Positions 25,019 to 32,349 of a stretch of 64,000 nt of DNA are shown here, one piece after another. The stretch comes from a virus. The notes below the pieces were generated by a model. It made no database searches. It was given only the letters and a program-made list of their open reading frames with translations, and was not told where the DNA came from. Within the stretch, counting starts at the first letter, position 1, and each line of letters begins with the position of its first letter. The stretch lies in IMG/VR virus record IMGVR_UViG_3300040959_000769, positions 62,001 through 126,000 of that record. One strand, 5' to 3'. The position numbers and the translations under genes were made by a program.

Positions 25019-26537
25019 CGGTGCATGCGAGAGATTCGTACACGAGACTACCATCAATCAACATTGCATCCCCAGAGCAGGGCTTATCTAAAATTGTTGT
25101 GCCTTCTTTTTCGCGTATCACAATGTTTCCATTTTTGTAATCGTCGTTCAAGAAGAAAATCAGTGTCGTCGTTCCCGCCATCTCAACGTTATATGTTTCA
25201 CCTTCTGGCGCACCAGCACCAGATCCTTCAACGAACTTCATGTGCGACAAGGAATTACCCAGGTCGTAAGCAAGATGCCTACATCCAAAGAATTCATCTG
25301 CATGTTTGATTACTTGAGCTATTGAATCGCCGATGTTTTCATACAAAACATTTGAGTAATGCGCTTCGTTTACGAGGTGTAGATGTGTTGACTCGGGAGG
25401 TGAGTCCGGACGCAGATTTTGCCATTCTGCTGATTTTAGGTTTGGGTAAATCTCTGAAGAGTCAAAGCATTCCTCAATGATGAGTACGCCTTCAACTTCA
25501 GGTGTCTTTAAACGCATTGTTTTGTCTTTCTTCACAAGAGATGAATCAACAAGTCGTCTTTCCATCGGATCCGCCTGTGTGCCAACAGCGAAACACCAGT
25601 TTCCACGGAAGCGTCGTTGCCCCTCCTGCATTCCACCCCTGACTCCGTGAGCCATTCGGAACAGGTCAGGCAACGCAAAATCACCTTCATCCCATTTATG
25701 CCACATCTGGATGTCGTTGTTGTAAGTAATTTCTTCAGTGATCTTCACCATCAGGCGATCGAAAAATTCAATTTCTTCTTTTGTGGGTTGCCTGCCGTCA
25801 AAGAGAACTAGATGATCTTGGATGCCCCAAGGCGCACTACATGGGCAAACGCGCAGCGTGTCTCTGCCTGATGCGGGGTGAGGGTCTACGGCTTGCCTGG
25901 AGTAAGAATTGATGTAAGAGTCGCCATCAATCATGGTGACTTTGTCGCGTTTTGCCTGCACAAAAAGATCTGCCATGGACAGGTTTTCGTCATAGGGGGC
26001 TTCATAAATTGCCTCTATGAATTTTCGACTCAGTTTGTAGGGGTCGCCTTGTTGCCAGTTGGGAACGTGAATGATCCTGGACTTTTTTAGGAATTCTTTT
26101 TCCGGCTCAGCAAGATCGTCGTACATCTTGCACATATCAACGAGCCCGGTTTTCCCGAATTCGCTACTGCACGCAAAAAGCTCCATGTTCCACCCGGCGG
26201 CATACTGTGGCCACCGCATAGCAACGCCTTCTACATGCCATTGGATTAGATCTTTTTCAGGTGAGTTGACGCCATCCTCTTCGTCCTGCCTGATCGCCTT
26301 ATCGTGATCCTGCATGTATGGCCAACTAAGAGTGTCTTCGCGAGGTCCGTTGTCATCAGTTGCGAAAGCAGTGAAGTTCAACTCGGGGCCAAGCGCTCTA
26401 AAGATTTTCACTACTTCAGCGTCAGAGAAGTACGCTTTTTTGAAAACGATCATTCCATGCTGCTTGTAAGCAGCGGCGTACAAAGATGGGTTTTCAACTA
26501 CTTGCTCAACTGTGTGTTGATCAAATTCAACAATCAT
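24972..26537 (-). CDS. TauD-like dioxygenase fused to a degenerate P4H-like domain
   Basis: 521 residues, ATG at 26537. Residues ~20-315 follow TauD/TfdA: HGMIVFKKAYFSDAEV, IQWHVEGV with His101 and Glu103 as the HxE pair, EGDFALPDLFRMAHGVRGG with distal His297, and arginines at 309/311. Residues ~345-520 resemble the prolyl-4-hydroxylase fold: TTTLIFFLNDDYKNGNIVIR, then a CSGDAMLIDGSLVYESLACT segment. There the HxD pair is not seen and the distal His is replaced by Tyr-Glu, so the second domain is probably catalytically dead. A substrate-binding role is the likeliest. It is coupled to the gene upstream (26534). Confidence 0.82.
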   Translation of the reverse strand: MIVEFDQHTVEQVVENPSLYAAAYKQHGMIVFKKAYFSDAEVVKIFRALGPELNFTAFATDDNGPREDTLSWPYMQDHDKAIRQDEEDGVNSPEKDLIQWHVEGVAMRWPQYAAGWNMELFACSSEFGKTGLVDMCKMYDDLAEPEKEFLKKSRIIHVPNWQQGDPYKLSRKFIEAIYEAPYDENLSMADLFVQAKRDKVTMIDGDSYINSYSRQAVDPHPASGRDTLRVCPCSAPWGIQDHLVLFDGRQPTKEEIEFFDRLMVKITEEITYNNDIQMWHKWDEGDFALPDLFRMAHGVRGGMQEGQRRFRGNWCFAVGTQADPMERRLVDSSLVKKDKTMRLKTPEVEGVLIIEECFDSSEIYPNLKSAEWQNLRPDSPPESTHLHLVNEAHYSNVLYENIGDSIAQVIKHADEFFGCRHLAYDLGNSLSHMKFVEGSGAGAPEGETYNVEMAGTTTLIFFLNDDYKNGNIVIREKEGTTILDKPCSGDAMLIDGSLVYESLACTDGEKIVAIVHLDRQN

Positions 26538-27202
26538 TTTTCGTCGTCGTATTCCTCAGCCAAGAAGTACTCAATCGCTGCTCGAATACGTTTCAACCCT
26601 TCTTTTGGACCGTATTCGTCGTAGCCGGTCTCAAAGTTTGCTGGCAGCAGGCACCCGTTAGTGAATCGTGCTCGCCGCTTGCCGTCACGGGAAACAATAA
26701 ACTTCTCAAAGTTGCCCAAAATCAACGAACCTGGATCAATACCAAGCCTCTTATAGATGGGGTGTGGCTCAAATGAGCGGTCGTCGTCTTCTCGGCTGTA
26801 ACGAGATTTAACCAACTCGGTGAACGGTAGACGGACTCGGTAGTTGTAAAAGGCGTAGTTGTAAGCCTCTTCAGCCGTGCTCGTCGAGTTGTTTGCAAAG
26901 TCGCCATACGCGAACTCGCAATAGTCGTTAGTTGGCACGCAAACAATTTGAAAACCCTGATCTTCATAGTCGTATTGCAGAACCTGAAGCATCGGATACT
27001 GCATTGAGTTTCCGCACTCTCCTGTCACGTTGACAATCATGGTGACGTTACCGCGTTGATTAGTGATCAGATCGCCTTCTTCGCTGTCAAAAGGCAAAAG
27101 CGGAATGTCGTAAACGCTTTCCCCGTCAGCAGTTGGGCCAAGATCATGTTCGGAGACGAGTAGATCCATCATTTCTTGTGAAATTGACTCAATTTTCGCC
27201 AT
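26534..27202 (-). CDS. glutathione-peroxidase/thioredoxin-fold protein
   Basis: 222 residues from ATG at 27202 (a TTG 15 codons upstream is less likely). TMIVNVTGECGNSMQYPMLQ corresponds to the peroxidatic-Cys loop of glutathione peroxidases with Cys63, and LGNFEKFIVSRDGKRRARF to the WNFEKFLV-type motif (Asn164 kept, Trp replaced by Gly). The usual Gln is replaced (PTNDY). It may be a peroxide or thiol reductase, or a redox partner protecting the Fe(II) enzymes encoded after it. First gene of the leftward oxygenase operon; overlaps the next by 4 nt. Confidence 0.72.
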   Translation of the reverse strand: MAKIESISQEMMDLLVSEHDLGPTADGESVYDIPLLPFDSEEGDLITNQRGNVTMIVNVTGECGNSMQYPMLQVLQYDYEDQGFQIVCVPTNDYCEFAYGDFANNSTSTAEEAYNYAFYNYRVRLPFTELVKSRYSREDDDRSFEPHPIYKRLGIDPGSLILGNFEKFIVSRDGKRRARFTNGCLLPANFETGYDEYGPKEGLKRIRAAIEYFLAEEYDDEK

Positions 27203-27254
27203 GCAGGGATAATACCATTCCCTTGCTCCTCGGCGATAAAACCCCAAAATATGC

Positions 27255-27293
27255 TACAATCGGTGTTGCACCAGTGTTCTGTAGGAGACGAAG
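27255..27293 (+). promoter_or_regulatory. extended -10 promoter and strong RBS for the small-ORF cluster
   Basis: In the 91-nt divergent gap, ATGCTACAAT gives an extended -10 (TGC then TACAAT at 27255-27260) with no good -35. TAGGAGACGAAG precedes the ATG at 27294. The minus-strand GPx-like gene starts on the other side, so the gap probably holds two divergent promoters. Confidence 0.45.
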
Positions 27294-27545
27294 ATGGTAG
27301 CTCTCAACAATATCAACAATGACCAAAAACTCTATCATTTGAATCTTATCAAAGAGTCTGCTGAAGAGTTGATTATCGTTGCAGCGCTTCACGCTGGAGT
27401 AAACCCAGAAACCATTGACACTGGCACGCACCCACTGCCCGACAGTTTTGACACAGAGGCAGAAGACTTCAACCAACTGGACGTCAACCTGGCGGAACGG
27501 GTCAAGCAGTACAACGATCTCGTCACGCGAATCAACTCACTCTGA
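27294..27545 (+). CDS. small acidic protein, tandem family member A
   Basis: 83 residues, ATG at 27294 with a strong GGAG. Core ESAEELIIVAALHAGVNPET matches the next two genes in pattern: two to three acidic residues, a hydrophobic helix, then (V/I)(N/D)P plus Glu or Val and Thr/Ser. Function unknown. First of a plus-strand run between two oxygenase operons. Confidence 0.7.
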   Translation: MVALNNINNDQKLYHLNLIKESAEELIIVAALHAGVNPETIDTGTHPLPDSFDTEAEDFNQLDVNLAERVKQYNDLVTRINSL

Positions 27546-27552
27546 GGTCAAA

Positions 27553-27765
27553 ATGATTTTCTCAATCTCCAACGAAAAGAAAAGAAGCGCCGCACTCAAT
27601 GGTGTTGCCGCATGCGAAGAAGACGTATTCATGGCTTGCATGTCACTCAACATCGATCCAGTATCAGTTGCTGACGACTATTCCAGCGATGACCCCTCCT
27701 ACGAAGTATTGTCAGATGCAATGCAAAAACTCCGAGACGCAAAGGCGTACTTGGCAGCACTCTGA
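27553..27765 (+). CDS. small acidic protein, tandem family member B
   Basis: 70 residues from ATG at 27553 (GAGGTCAAA upstream); a longer frame would run into the previous gene. Core ACEEDVFMACMSLNIDPVSV parallels members A and C. C-terminal helix LSDAMQKLRDAKAYLAAL. Function unknown; probably a paralogue produced by tandem duplication. Confidence 0.65.
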   Translation: MIFSISNEKKRSAALNGVAACEEDVFMACMSLNIDPVSVADDYSSDDPSYEVLSDAMQKLRDAKAYLAAL

Positions 27766-27780
27766 CGCTAGGAGCACAAA

Positions 27781-27993
27781 ATGGCATTGTCAGCAGCTCA
27801 AATCGCTCAAGCGAGAAGCGAAGCCCAAGACTTCTTGGAGTACTCAATCTTCGTGCTTTGCACGTTTCTGGAAGTTGACCCAGAAACAGCAACGTCCGCA
27901 ATGGAAATCCCCGTTTCCGAAGCAGATCTAAACTATTACAACTACGTCTCGCTGAAGCGACAATTGTCGGCATTTGAGGCTCTAACGGCATGA
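27781..27993 (+). CDS. small acidic protein, tandem family member C
   Basis: 70 residues, ATG at 27781 with TAGGAGCACAAA in front. Core DFLEYSIFVLCTFLEVDPET has the same acidic-hydrophobic-DPE layout as A and B, followed by a SEADLNYYNYVSLKRQLSAF helix. Overlaps the next start as ATGA. Confidence 0.68.
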   Translation: MALSAAQIAQARSEAQDFLEYSIFVLCTFLEVDPETATSAMEIPVSEADLNYYNYVSLKRQLSAFEALTA

Positions 27994-28220
27994 AGTTTTC
28001 GTCACCTCACCTTCGAGCCGTTCTGGATGGGGATGATCGACATCCAAGCGAAATCGCTACATCAACTGGACGCTTCGTGCCTGAGGAAGAAACACCCGAA
28101 TCGGAAAGCGTCAACAACAACATGGGAGCCGCAATCACCTTCAACCCTTCCGTTGGAGCGCTTGAACTTGCCGAAGAAGGTGCAGTCATCATCTGCGAAA
28201 AAGTTAGAAAAGACACCTAA
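27990..28220 (+). CDS. small acidic hypothetical protein
   Basis: 76 residues, ATG at 27990 inside the stop of member C. Low complexity Glu/Ser/Asn region in the middle (EEETPESESVNNN), then GAVIICEKVRK. Not a member of the A-C family. Its stop overlaps the next ATG (TAATG), so it is translated in the same unit. Confidence 0.6.
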   Translation: MKFSSPHLRAVLDGDDRHPSEIATSTGRFVPEEETPESESVNNNMGAAITFNPSVGALELAEEGAVIICEKVRKDT

Positions 28221-28555
28221 TGGCCATCAGGACCTCAACTCCAACATCAGGCAAGGTTTATAGCCCTCAGGCGGAACTTGACTGGACAAGCACACACTTG
28301 CTGTCATGCTTCTACATCTTGGGTCTCACAGAAGATGATATGGATACATACACCATTGACGACCTGGTTGATCGTTGCACTTGGATGTTTGAGCCACACA
28401 CCCTTGAGGCTTACCTGACTGTCTTAGGTAAAGAAAGATCATACGACCCCGGATTTTCTTTCGGCAGAAAACAGCGCAGTTGGATGGTTCTCCTAGTCAG
28501 AAGGTTCTGGCGTCGTCGCCATATTTCGCAGTACGAGGTGAACAGCGGTGTCTAG
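28220..28555 (+). CDS. hypothetical protein, possibly divergent member of the A-C family
   Basis: 111 residues, ATG at 28220. DWTSTHLLSCFYILGLTEDD is laid out like the acidic helix of A-C but lacks the Asn/Asp-Pro. C-terminal half is basic (RRFWRRRHISQYEV). Overlaps the next gene (GTG at 28548) by 8 nt. Function unknown. Confidence 0.6.
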   Translation: MAIRTSTPTSGKVYSPQAELDWTSTHLLSCFYILGLTEDDMDTYTIDDLVDRCTWMFEPHTLEAYLTVLGKERSYDPGFSFGRKQRSWMVLLVRRFWRRRHISQYEVNSGV

Positions 28556-29321
28556 CAGCATTTTCCATAAAGGCGTCGTTGCTCGAAGCCTTTCCACTAA
28601 CCAAACTGGAACCACTTGGGAAGACGAGTTGAGCGTTGTGCGCGACTACTCCCGCCTCGCCGATGCGGCAATTACTGCCGCCAACGCTGACATGCGACAA
28701 GCTGCCGTTGGTCGAGACTGGTACTTCTGGAAATATTCCACGTGGCTAGGTGAACAAGACAACACATGGCTTGAATACGCTTGGCGCAACTACGTAGCAG
28801 TTAAATCTCTATATGGCGTTCTGAAGCCAAGAGACTTGGAAACAACTGAGAAAATTCTCATCTCTGGATCTTTCCCCATCCAGATGCACACGGCACACAT
28901 GCAGGCAGGGACAAAAGATTATTACTGGTTGAACTCACTTGAAACCAGAATCATGGAAGACACGCTGAACGAGAACGGAACCATCCCCAATCAACCAGAG
29001 TGCTCCTACAAAATCATTGACTTTGAAGACTTTGAGCAAGGCACAGTAACGGAATTTTTTGATTCAGCCCGCCTGCACACCCATGACTTCCTGACCCCGA
29101 ACCTAAATCTGGTTGACAACATGCTTGACTCAATCAGGGTAGGCGGAATCATGATGATTTACGATCTTGCTGAATTCGGCGCTTTGTACGAAGACGGCAT
29201 GCGCGCCCACGAAGAGCGAATGCACCGGATCAACCGCCGTATTGCCCAACGTGAAGACTACGAGGTGTATCACTTGGCACACGACGAGATCGGTACAGTT
29301 CTTGCCTACCGCATCGGCTAA
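28548..29321 (+). CDS. hypothetical protein, possible degenerate methyltransferase fold
   Basis: 257 residues with GTG at 28548. The C-terminal third (FFDSARLHTHDFLTPNL, then NMLDSIRVGGIMMIYDLAEF and a final strand VYHLAHDEIGTVLAYRIG) is arranged like the last strands of class I methyltransferases; the glycine-rich SAM loop is not evident. It stands next to a P4H-like gene on the same strand. I give the fold only as a possibility. Confidence 0.6.
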   Translation: MSSSIFHKGVVARSLSTNQTGTTWEDELSVVRDYSRLADAAITAANADMRQAAVGRDWYFWKYSTWLGEQDNTWLEYAWRNYVAVKSLYGVLKPRDLETTEKILISGSFPIQMHTAHMQAGTKDYYWLNSLETRIMEDTLNENGTIPNQPECSYKIIDFEDFEQGTVTEFFDSARLHTHDFLTPNLNLVDNMLDSIRVGGIMMIYDLAEFGALYEDGMRAHEERMHRINRRIAQREDYEVYHLAHDEIGTVLAYRIG

Positions 29322-29330
29322 TATAAATAC

Positions 29331-30329
29331 ATGCCCGCAAGATTCGGACCTCCAACTCGAGACAAGTACGCCTATTACAGTCTTGACGAAAACGACTGCA
29401 AAACTGTCAACGAGATTGAGTACACAAATTACAAAGGTGGAGTAATCCACTTCCACAACGTTTTCAACGTTGACCGAGACGTAATTTTGCCATACATTGA
29501 CGAAATGGCATACGTGCCATCATGTGGTCTTGAAATCATCAAAGACGACGAAGGCAACATGCTCCACGGCGAAACTTTTGACGGCAAAATCGTGGACATG
29601 AAAGATCTACTCGCACTACCAATGCGGGTCGGCGGTATGGGGATGCCTGAACCAGTCAACCCAAGCACGCCACACGACGTCAGAAACTTTTTTGAGGGTG
29701 TTGAGGAAAGTTTGTATCACTGCCTAATCAGGTACTGTGATATTTACCCACTTATCGTCAACTCAATTTGGTGGCGAATGAGAGGACACTGTCTCAAGTA
29801 CATGCCAGGAGCGAATCTGGGTCTCCACAACGACAACGACACCAACACCTTCACCATTGATGGGCAGAGGTACTACAGCGAACGAGAGATCGCTATGTAC
29901 CAAGTCGTGAACGGTCTGGCTTATTTCAACGATGACTATGAAGGTGGAGAAATGCACTTCCCCTACTTAGACATCACGGTAAAACCAAAAACCGGAGACA
30001 TCATTCTTTTCCCTGCCAACTATGTTGGAACTCATGGAGTGGCGCAAGTTGGAGAAGGAGCACCTCGATACACCTACCTGACGCAGTTCGGTCATGGCGG
30101 AGAGCACAAATACGAAGTACTGGAGCCTCAGGAAAGCGACATGTGGCTAGCTCCGGTGTATGTGCCTTACCTGTACCAAGATCACGTCAAGTTCTCCCAT
30201 TCGGGCTACTCGCACCTGGACACGTCAAAAGACTCAGCGTTAGGTTTCCACGCCTCAACTATTGAGACGCAGCAACGCTCAAAAGAGGGCGCTCCAGTCG
30301 GAACTAAGATTCCGTACGAAGAGGAGTGA
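29331..30329 (+). CDS. P4H-like 2OG/Fe(II) oxygenase
   Basis: 332 residues, ATG at 29331, 9 nt after the previous stop. Catalytic core: YMPGANLGLHNDND (His166, Asp168), GLAYFNDDYEGGEMHFPYLD, KTGDIILFPANYVGTHGV (His235), and PRYTYLTQFGHGG (Arg246). The order and spacing match prolyl-4-hydroxylase-type double-stranded beta-helix enzymes. The N-terminal 140 residues are a helical lead with VIHFHNVFNVDRDV, shared in style with other members of the island. The only island oxygenase on the plus strand; its 3' end overlaps the convergent P4H-like gene by 26 nt. Confidence 0.87.
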   Translation: MPARFGPPTRDKYAYYSLDENDCKTVNEIEYTNYKGGVIHFHNVFNVDRDVILPYIDEMAYVPSCGLEIIKDDEGNMLHGETFDGKIVDMKDLLALPMRVGGMGMPEPVNPSTPHDVRNFFEGVEESLYHCLIRYCDIYPLIVNSIWWRMRGHCLKYMPGANLGLHNDNDTNTFTIDGQRYYSEREIAMYQVVNGLAYFNDDYEGGEMHFPYLDITVKPKTGDIILFPANYVGTHGVAQVGEGAPRYTYLTQFGHGGEHKYEVLEPQESDMWLAPVYVPYLYQDHVKFSHSGYSHLDTSKDSALGFHASTIETQQRSKEGAPVGTKIPYEEE

Positions 30330-30975
30330 AAGGAATAGTTCCTATCAGAGTTCCATGACCAAAGAACTCCAGATAGGAAATACGTTCCCCTGACGTTACT
30401 GGCACAACTTCGTGAGTGCCTAAGAAACCGGCAGGATAAACAAATGCTGTTCCCGCTTCGGGGGCGAAATGCTTGTCGATGTATTTGAATCCAAGATCGC
30501 CACCGACGCAATCATCTTTCAGAATCAGAGATCCGGTCAGGACGCTGTAGATCGCTTTTTCGCTTTCCGAACCAGCACCAACTAAGTTGTCGTTGTGATA
30601 TCCCATGTATCCACCCGGTTTGTAGGTAGCGACATGAGGCACGGCTCTCCACCAAATGTTTTCTTTTGCGTCAGGGAAGAAATTGAAATATTTGGTGACA
30701 CATTCACCCATTGATTTTTCAAGAAGTTCTGCAAACTTCAGATCGTCGTCAGTGGTGTTCACTTTAAGTTGCAGAAGACGACCTGGGGAAGCATTGACCT
30801 GCTCCTCTGTGAAGATGTAGCCACCCCTATTCATGTACGTGCCATCATCCTGCAAGGTGTAGTCGCTTGGTTCTTGTTCGCGACGGCGTTCAAGCCATCC
30901 TTCAAAAAACGAAGCATCAATGTCTAGGACATTTCGATACTCAACGATCCCAAAGCCGTGATGGATTGCTTCCAT
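30304..30975 (-). CDS. P4H-like 2OG/Fe(II) oxygenase
   Basis: 223 residues, ATG at 30975, overlapping the upstream stop as TAATG. Motifs: YKPGGYMGYHNDN with His127 and Asp129, LTGSLILKDDCVGGDLGF, EAGTAFVYPAGFLGTHEV with His188, and GERISYLEF with Arg198. The WWR preceding the core (NIWWRAVPHVATY) is also present in two other island members. Predicted active. Last gene of the seven-gene leftward operon from 35963. Confidence 0.87.
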   Translation of the reverse strand: MEAIHHGFGIVEYRNVLDIDASFFEGWLERRREQEPSDYTLQDDGTYMNRGGYIFTEEQVNASPGRLLQLKVNTTDDDLKFAELLEKSMGECVTKYFNFFPDAKENIWWRAVPHVATYKPGGYMGYHNDNLVGAGSESEKAIYSVLTGSLILKDDCVGGDLGFKYIDKHFAPEAGTAFVYPAGFLGTHEVVPVTSGERISYLEFFGHGTLIGTIPFTPLRTES

Positions 30976-31556
30976 TACTTCTCGTCAGGGAATTCGGTTC
31001 CACGCTCGCGGTCATTGCGGAGACGCTTCACCTCTTTGGCTGAGGTTTCATGAACCTCGGGTGTCCAGTACCCGTCAGTGAAAAGATCAGCAACCTCCTG
31101 AGCCCTATCTCCTGACAGGTACAGGGTGTGCTCATTTGTGTAGCCTTCACGACCGGGATATGGCCATCCATAAAGTCCGGCTTCAACATAATCAATGCCT
31201 GCTCCGGTGATGATGGATGCAATTTCCTGTTCGGACTCTTCGCCCCAGAGACCGTTGGCGTCAACGTAAAGTCCGTTGTAGCCACGAGATGCAACATAGT
31301 TCGCAATCTCAAGTGGAGCGCCACCAAAAGCAATGCAGAAAATGATGTCGCATTTTGCGAGCATCGCATCAAGGGTCACGAGATCAGTGAGATCAAACTC
31401 TGCTGCACGTTCGTGTGTTGCCTCAGAGCGATCAGCCGATGCCCAGACAACCCTGTGCCCGCTCTTACACAAAGCATAGGCAAGGGTGCCGCCCATCTTT
31501 CCTGGGTGGGCAATTCCAATTGTTTTATCCGACTGGGGGGAGTATTGAGTATCCAT
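30975..31556 (-). CDS. truncated NAD(P)-binding dehydrogenase-like protein
   Basis: 193 residues from ATG at 31556 (a longer frame enters the upstream gene). KTIGIAHPGKMGGTLAYALC is the Rossmann loop of 6-phosphogluconate/3-hydroxyisobutyrate-dehydrogenase relatives; YNGLYVDANGLWGEES and GIDYVEAGLYGWPYP match later strands of the NAD domain. The C-terminal all-helical domain that completes the active site in this family (another ~100 residues) is missing. It may be an NAD(P)-binding partner or a minimal reductase. Embedded between oxygenases with overlaps on both sides. Confidence 0.75.
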   Translation of the reverse strand: MDTQYSPQSDKTIGIAHPGKMGGTLAYALCKSGHRVVWASADRSEATHERAAEFDLTDLVTLDAMLAKCDIIFCIAFGGAPLEIANYVASRGYNGLYVDANGLWGEESEQEIASIITGAGIDYVEAGLYGWPYPGREGYTNEHTLYLSGDRAQEVADLFTDGYWTPEVHETSAKEVKRLRNDRERGTEFPDEK

Positions 31557-32349
31557 CTTCCATGTACACATTCGTTGAGATTCGGGCAAGGGTAGGGTGT
31601 TCTTGTGGGTCAACCACATTTTCGCAAACATCAGGGTTTGGCGTACCTTGACAATACCACCCCAAGTAAGAGTAGCGCCACCCGCCAGTCACGGGCTGCA
31701 CTTCATGCGCTGCAACATAATTAGACGGGAAGAAAAGCATGTCGCCTTTCTTTATGTCTTCGTGTTTGATATCTAGGTATTCGAAGTTATGAGCACCACC
31801 AGTGAAGTTCGTTCCGTCAAGCTCATCCTCCGACTTGACGTTGTCGTTCAGGTAAGCCACAACCGAAACGCTGTTGCGAGTGGCCAACTGATCACGAGGA
31901 TGAGGCTTGCCGTACTCGTAGTCAGTACTCACATCTGCGTGCATTCCTAAAAACCCGCCAACCGGATAAGCAACAATGTGGCTTTTGATCTTCCACCAAA
32001 TGCACTTACCGGCAATTGGGAACATTTCTAGATACGAGAGAAGACACGCATCTCGGCGCTCCTCAATGTAGTCAAGGACATCAATTACTTCAGAGCGGCT
32101 GTCCTGATGAACGAAACTCCCACGCCACGGCATCTCATCCAACGAATCTTTCTTAAAGAAATATCCGCTCCGATTGATGTAGCCGTCCTCACCAGTAATC
32201 GGGTCAACACCTGGCGTGTACATGGTCTCGCGCTCTGCCTGCAAAACGTCCTTGCAGTATTCACGCATCCAATCCCAGTCAAGGTTGAACACGTTCTCAA
32301 AGAGGACGACACCACCACCGAGGTGTGTACCAACAGGATTATCGCTCAT
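31525..32349 (-). CDS. P4H-like 2OG/Fe(II) oxygenase
   Basis: 274 residues from ATG at 32349; GGGGGA lies 8 nt upstream, and another ATG at 32355 is possible. Motifs: AYPVGGFLGMHADVS with His137 and Asp139, VVAYLNDN, KGDMLFFPSNYVAAHEV with His215, and GWRYSYLGW with Arg225. IWWKIKSHIVAY precedes the core as in its neighbours, so these P4H-like genes are probably paralogues. Predicted active; substrate unknown. Confidence 0.86.
   Translation of the reverse strand: MSDNPVGTHLGGGVVLFENVFNLDWDWMREYCKDVLQAERETMYTPGVDPITGEDGYINRSGYFFKKDSLDEMPWRGSFVHQDSRSEVIDVLDYIEERRDACLLSYLEMFPIAGKCIWWKIKSHIVAYPVGGFLGMHADVSTDYEYGKPHPRDQLATRNSVSVVAYLNDNVKSEDELDGTNFTGGAHNFEYLDIKHEDIKKGDMLFFPSNYVAAHEVQPVTGGWRYSYLGWYCQGTPNPDVCENVVDPQEHPTLARISTNVYMEDGYSILPPVG

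Noticed and set aside
28548-29321. Firm assignment as a SAM-dependent methyltransferase
   Set aside because: The last strands look right but the glycine-rich SAM loop could not be found.
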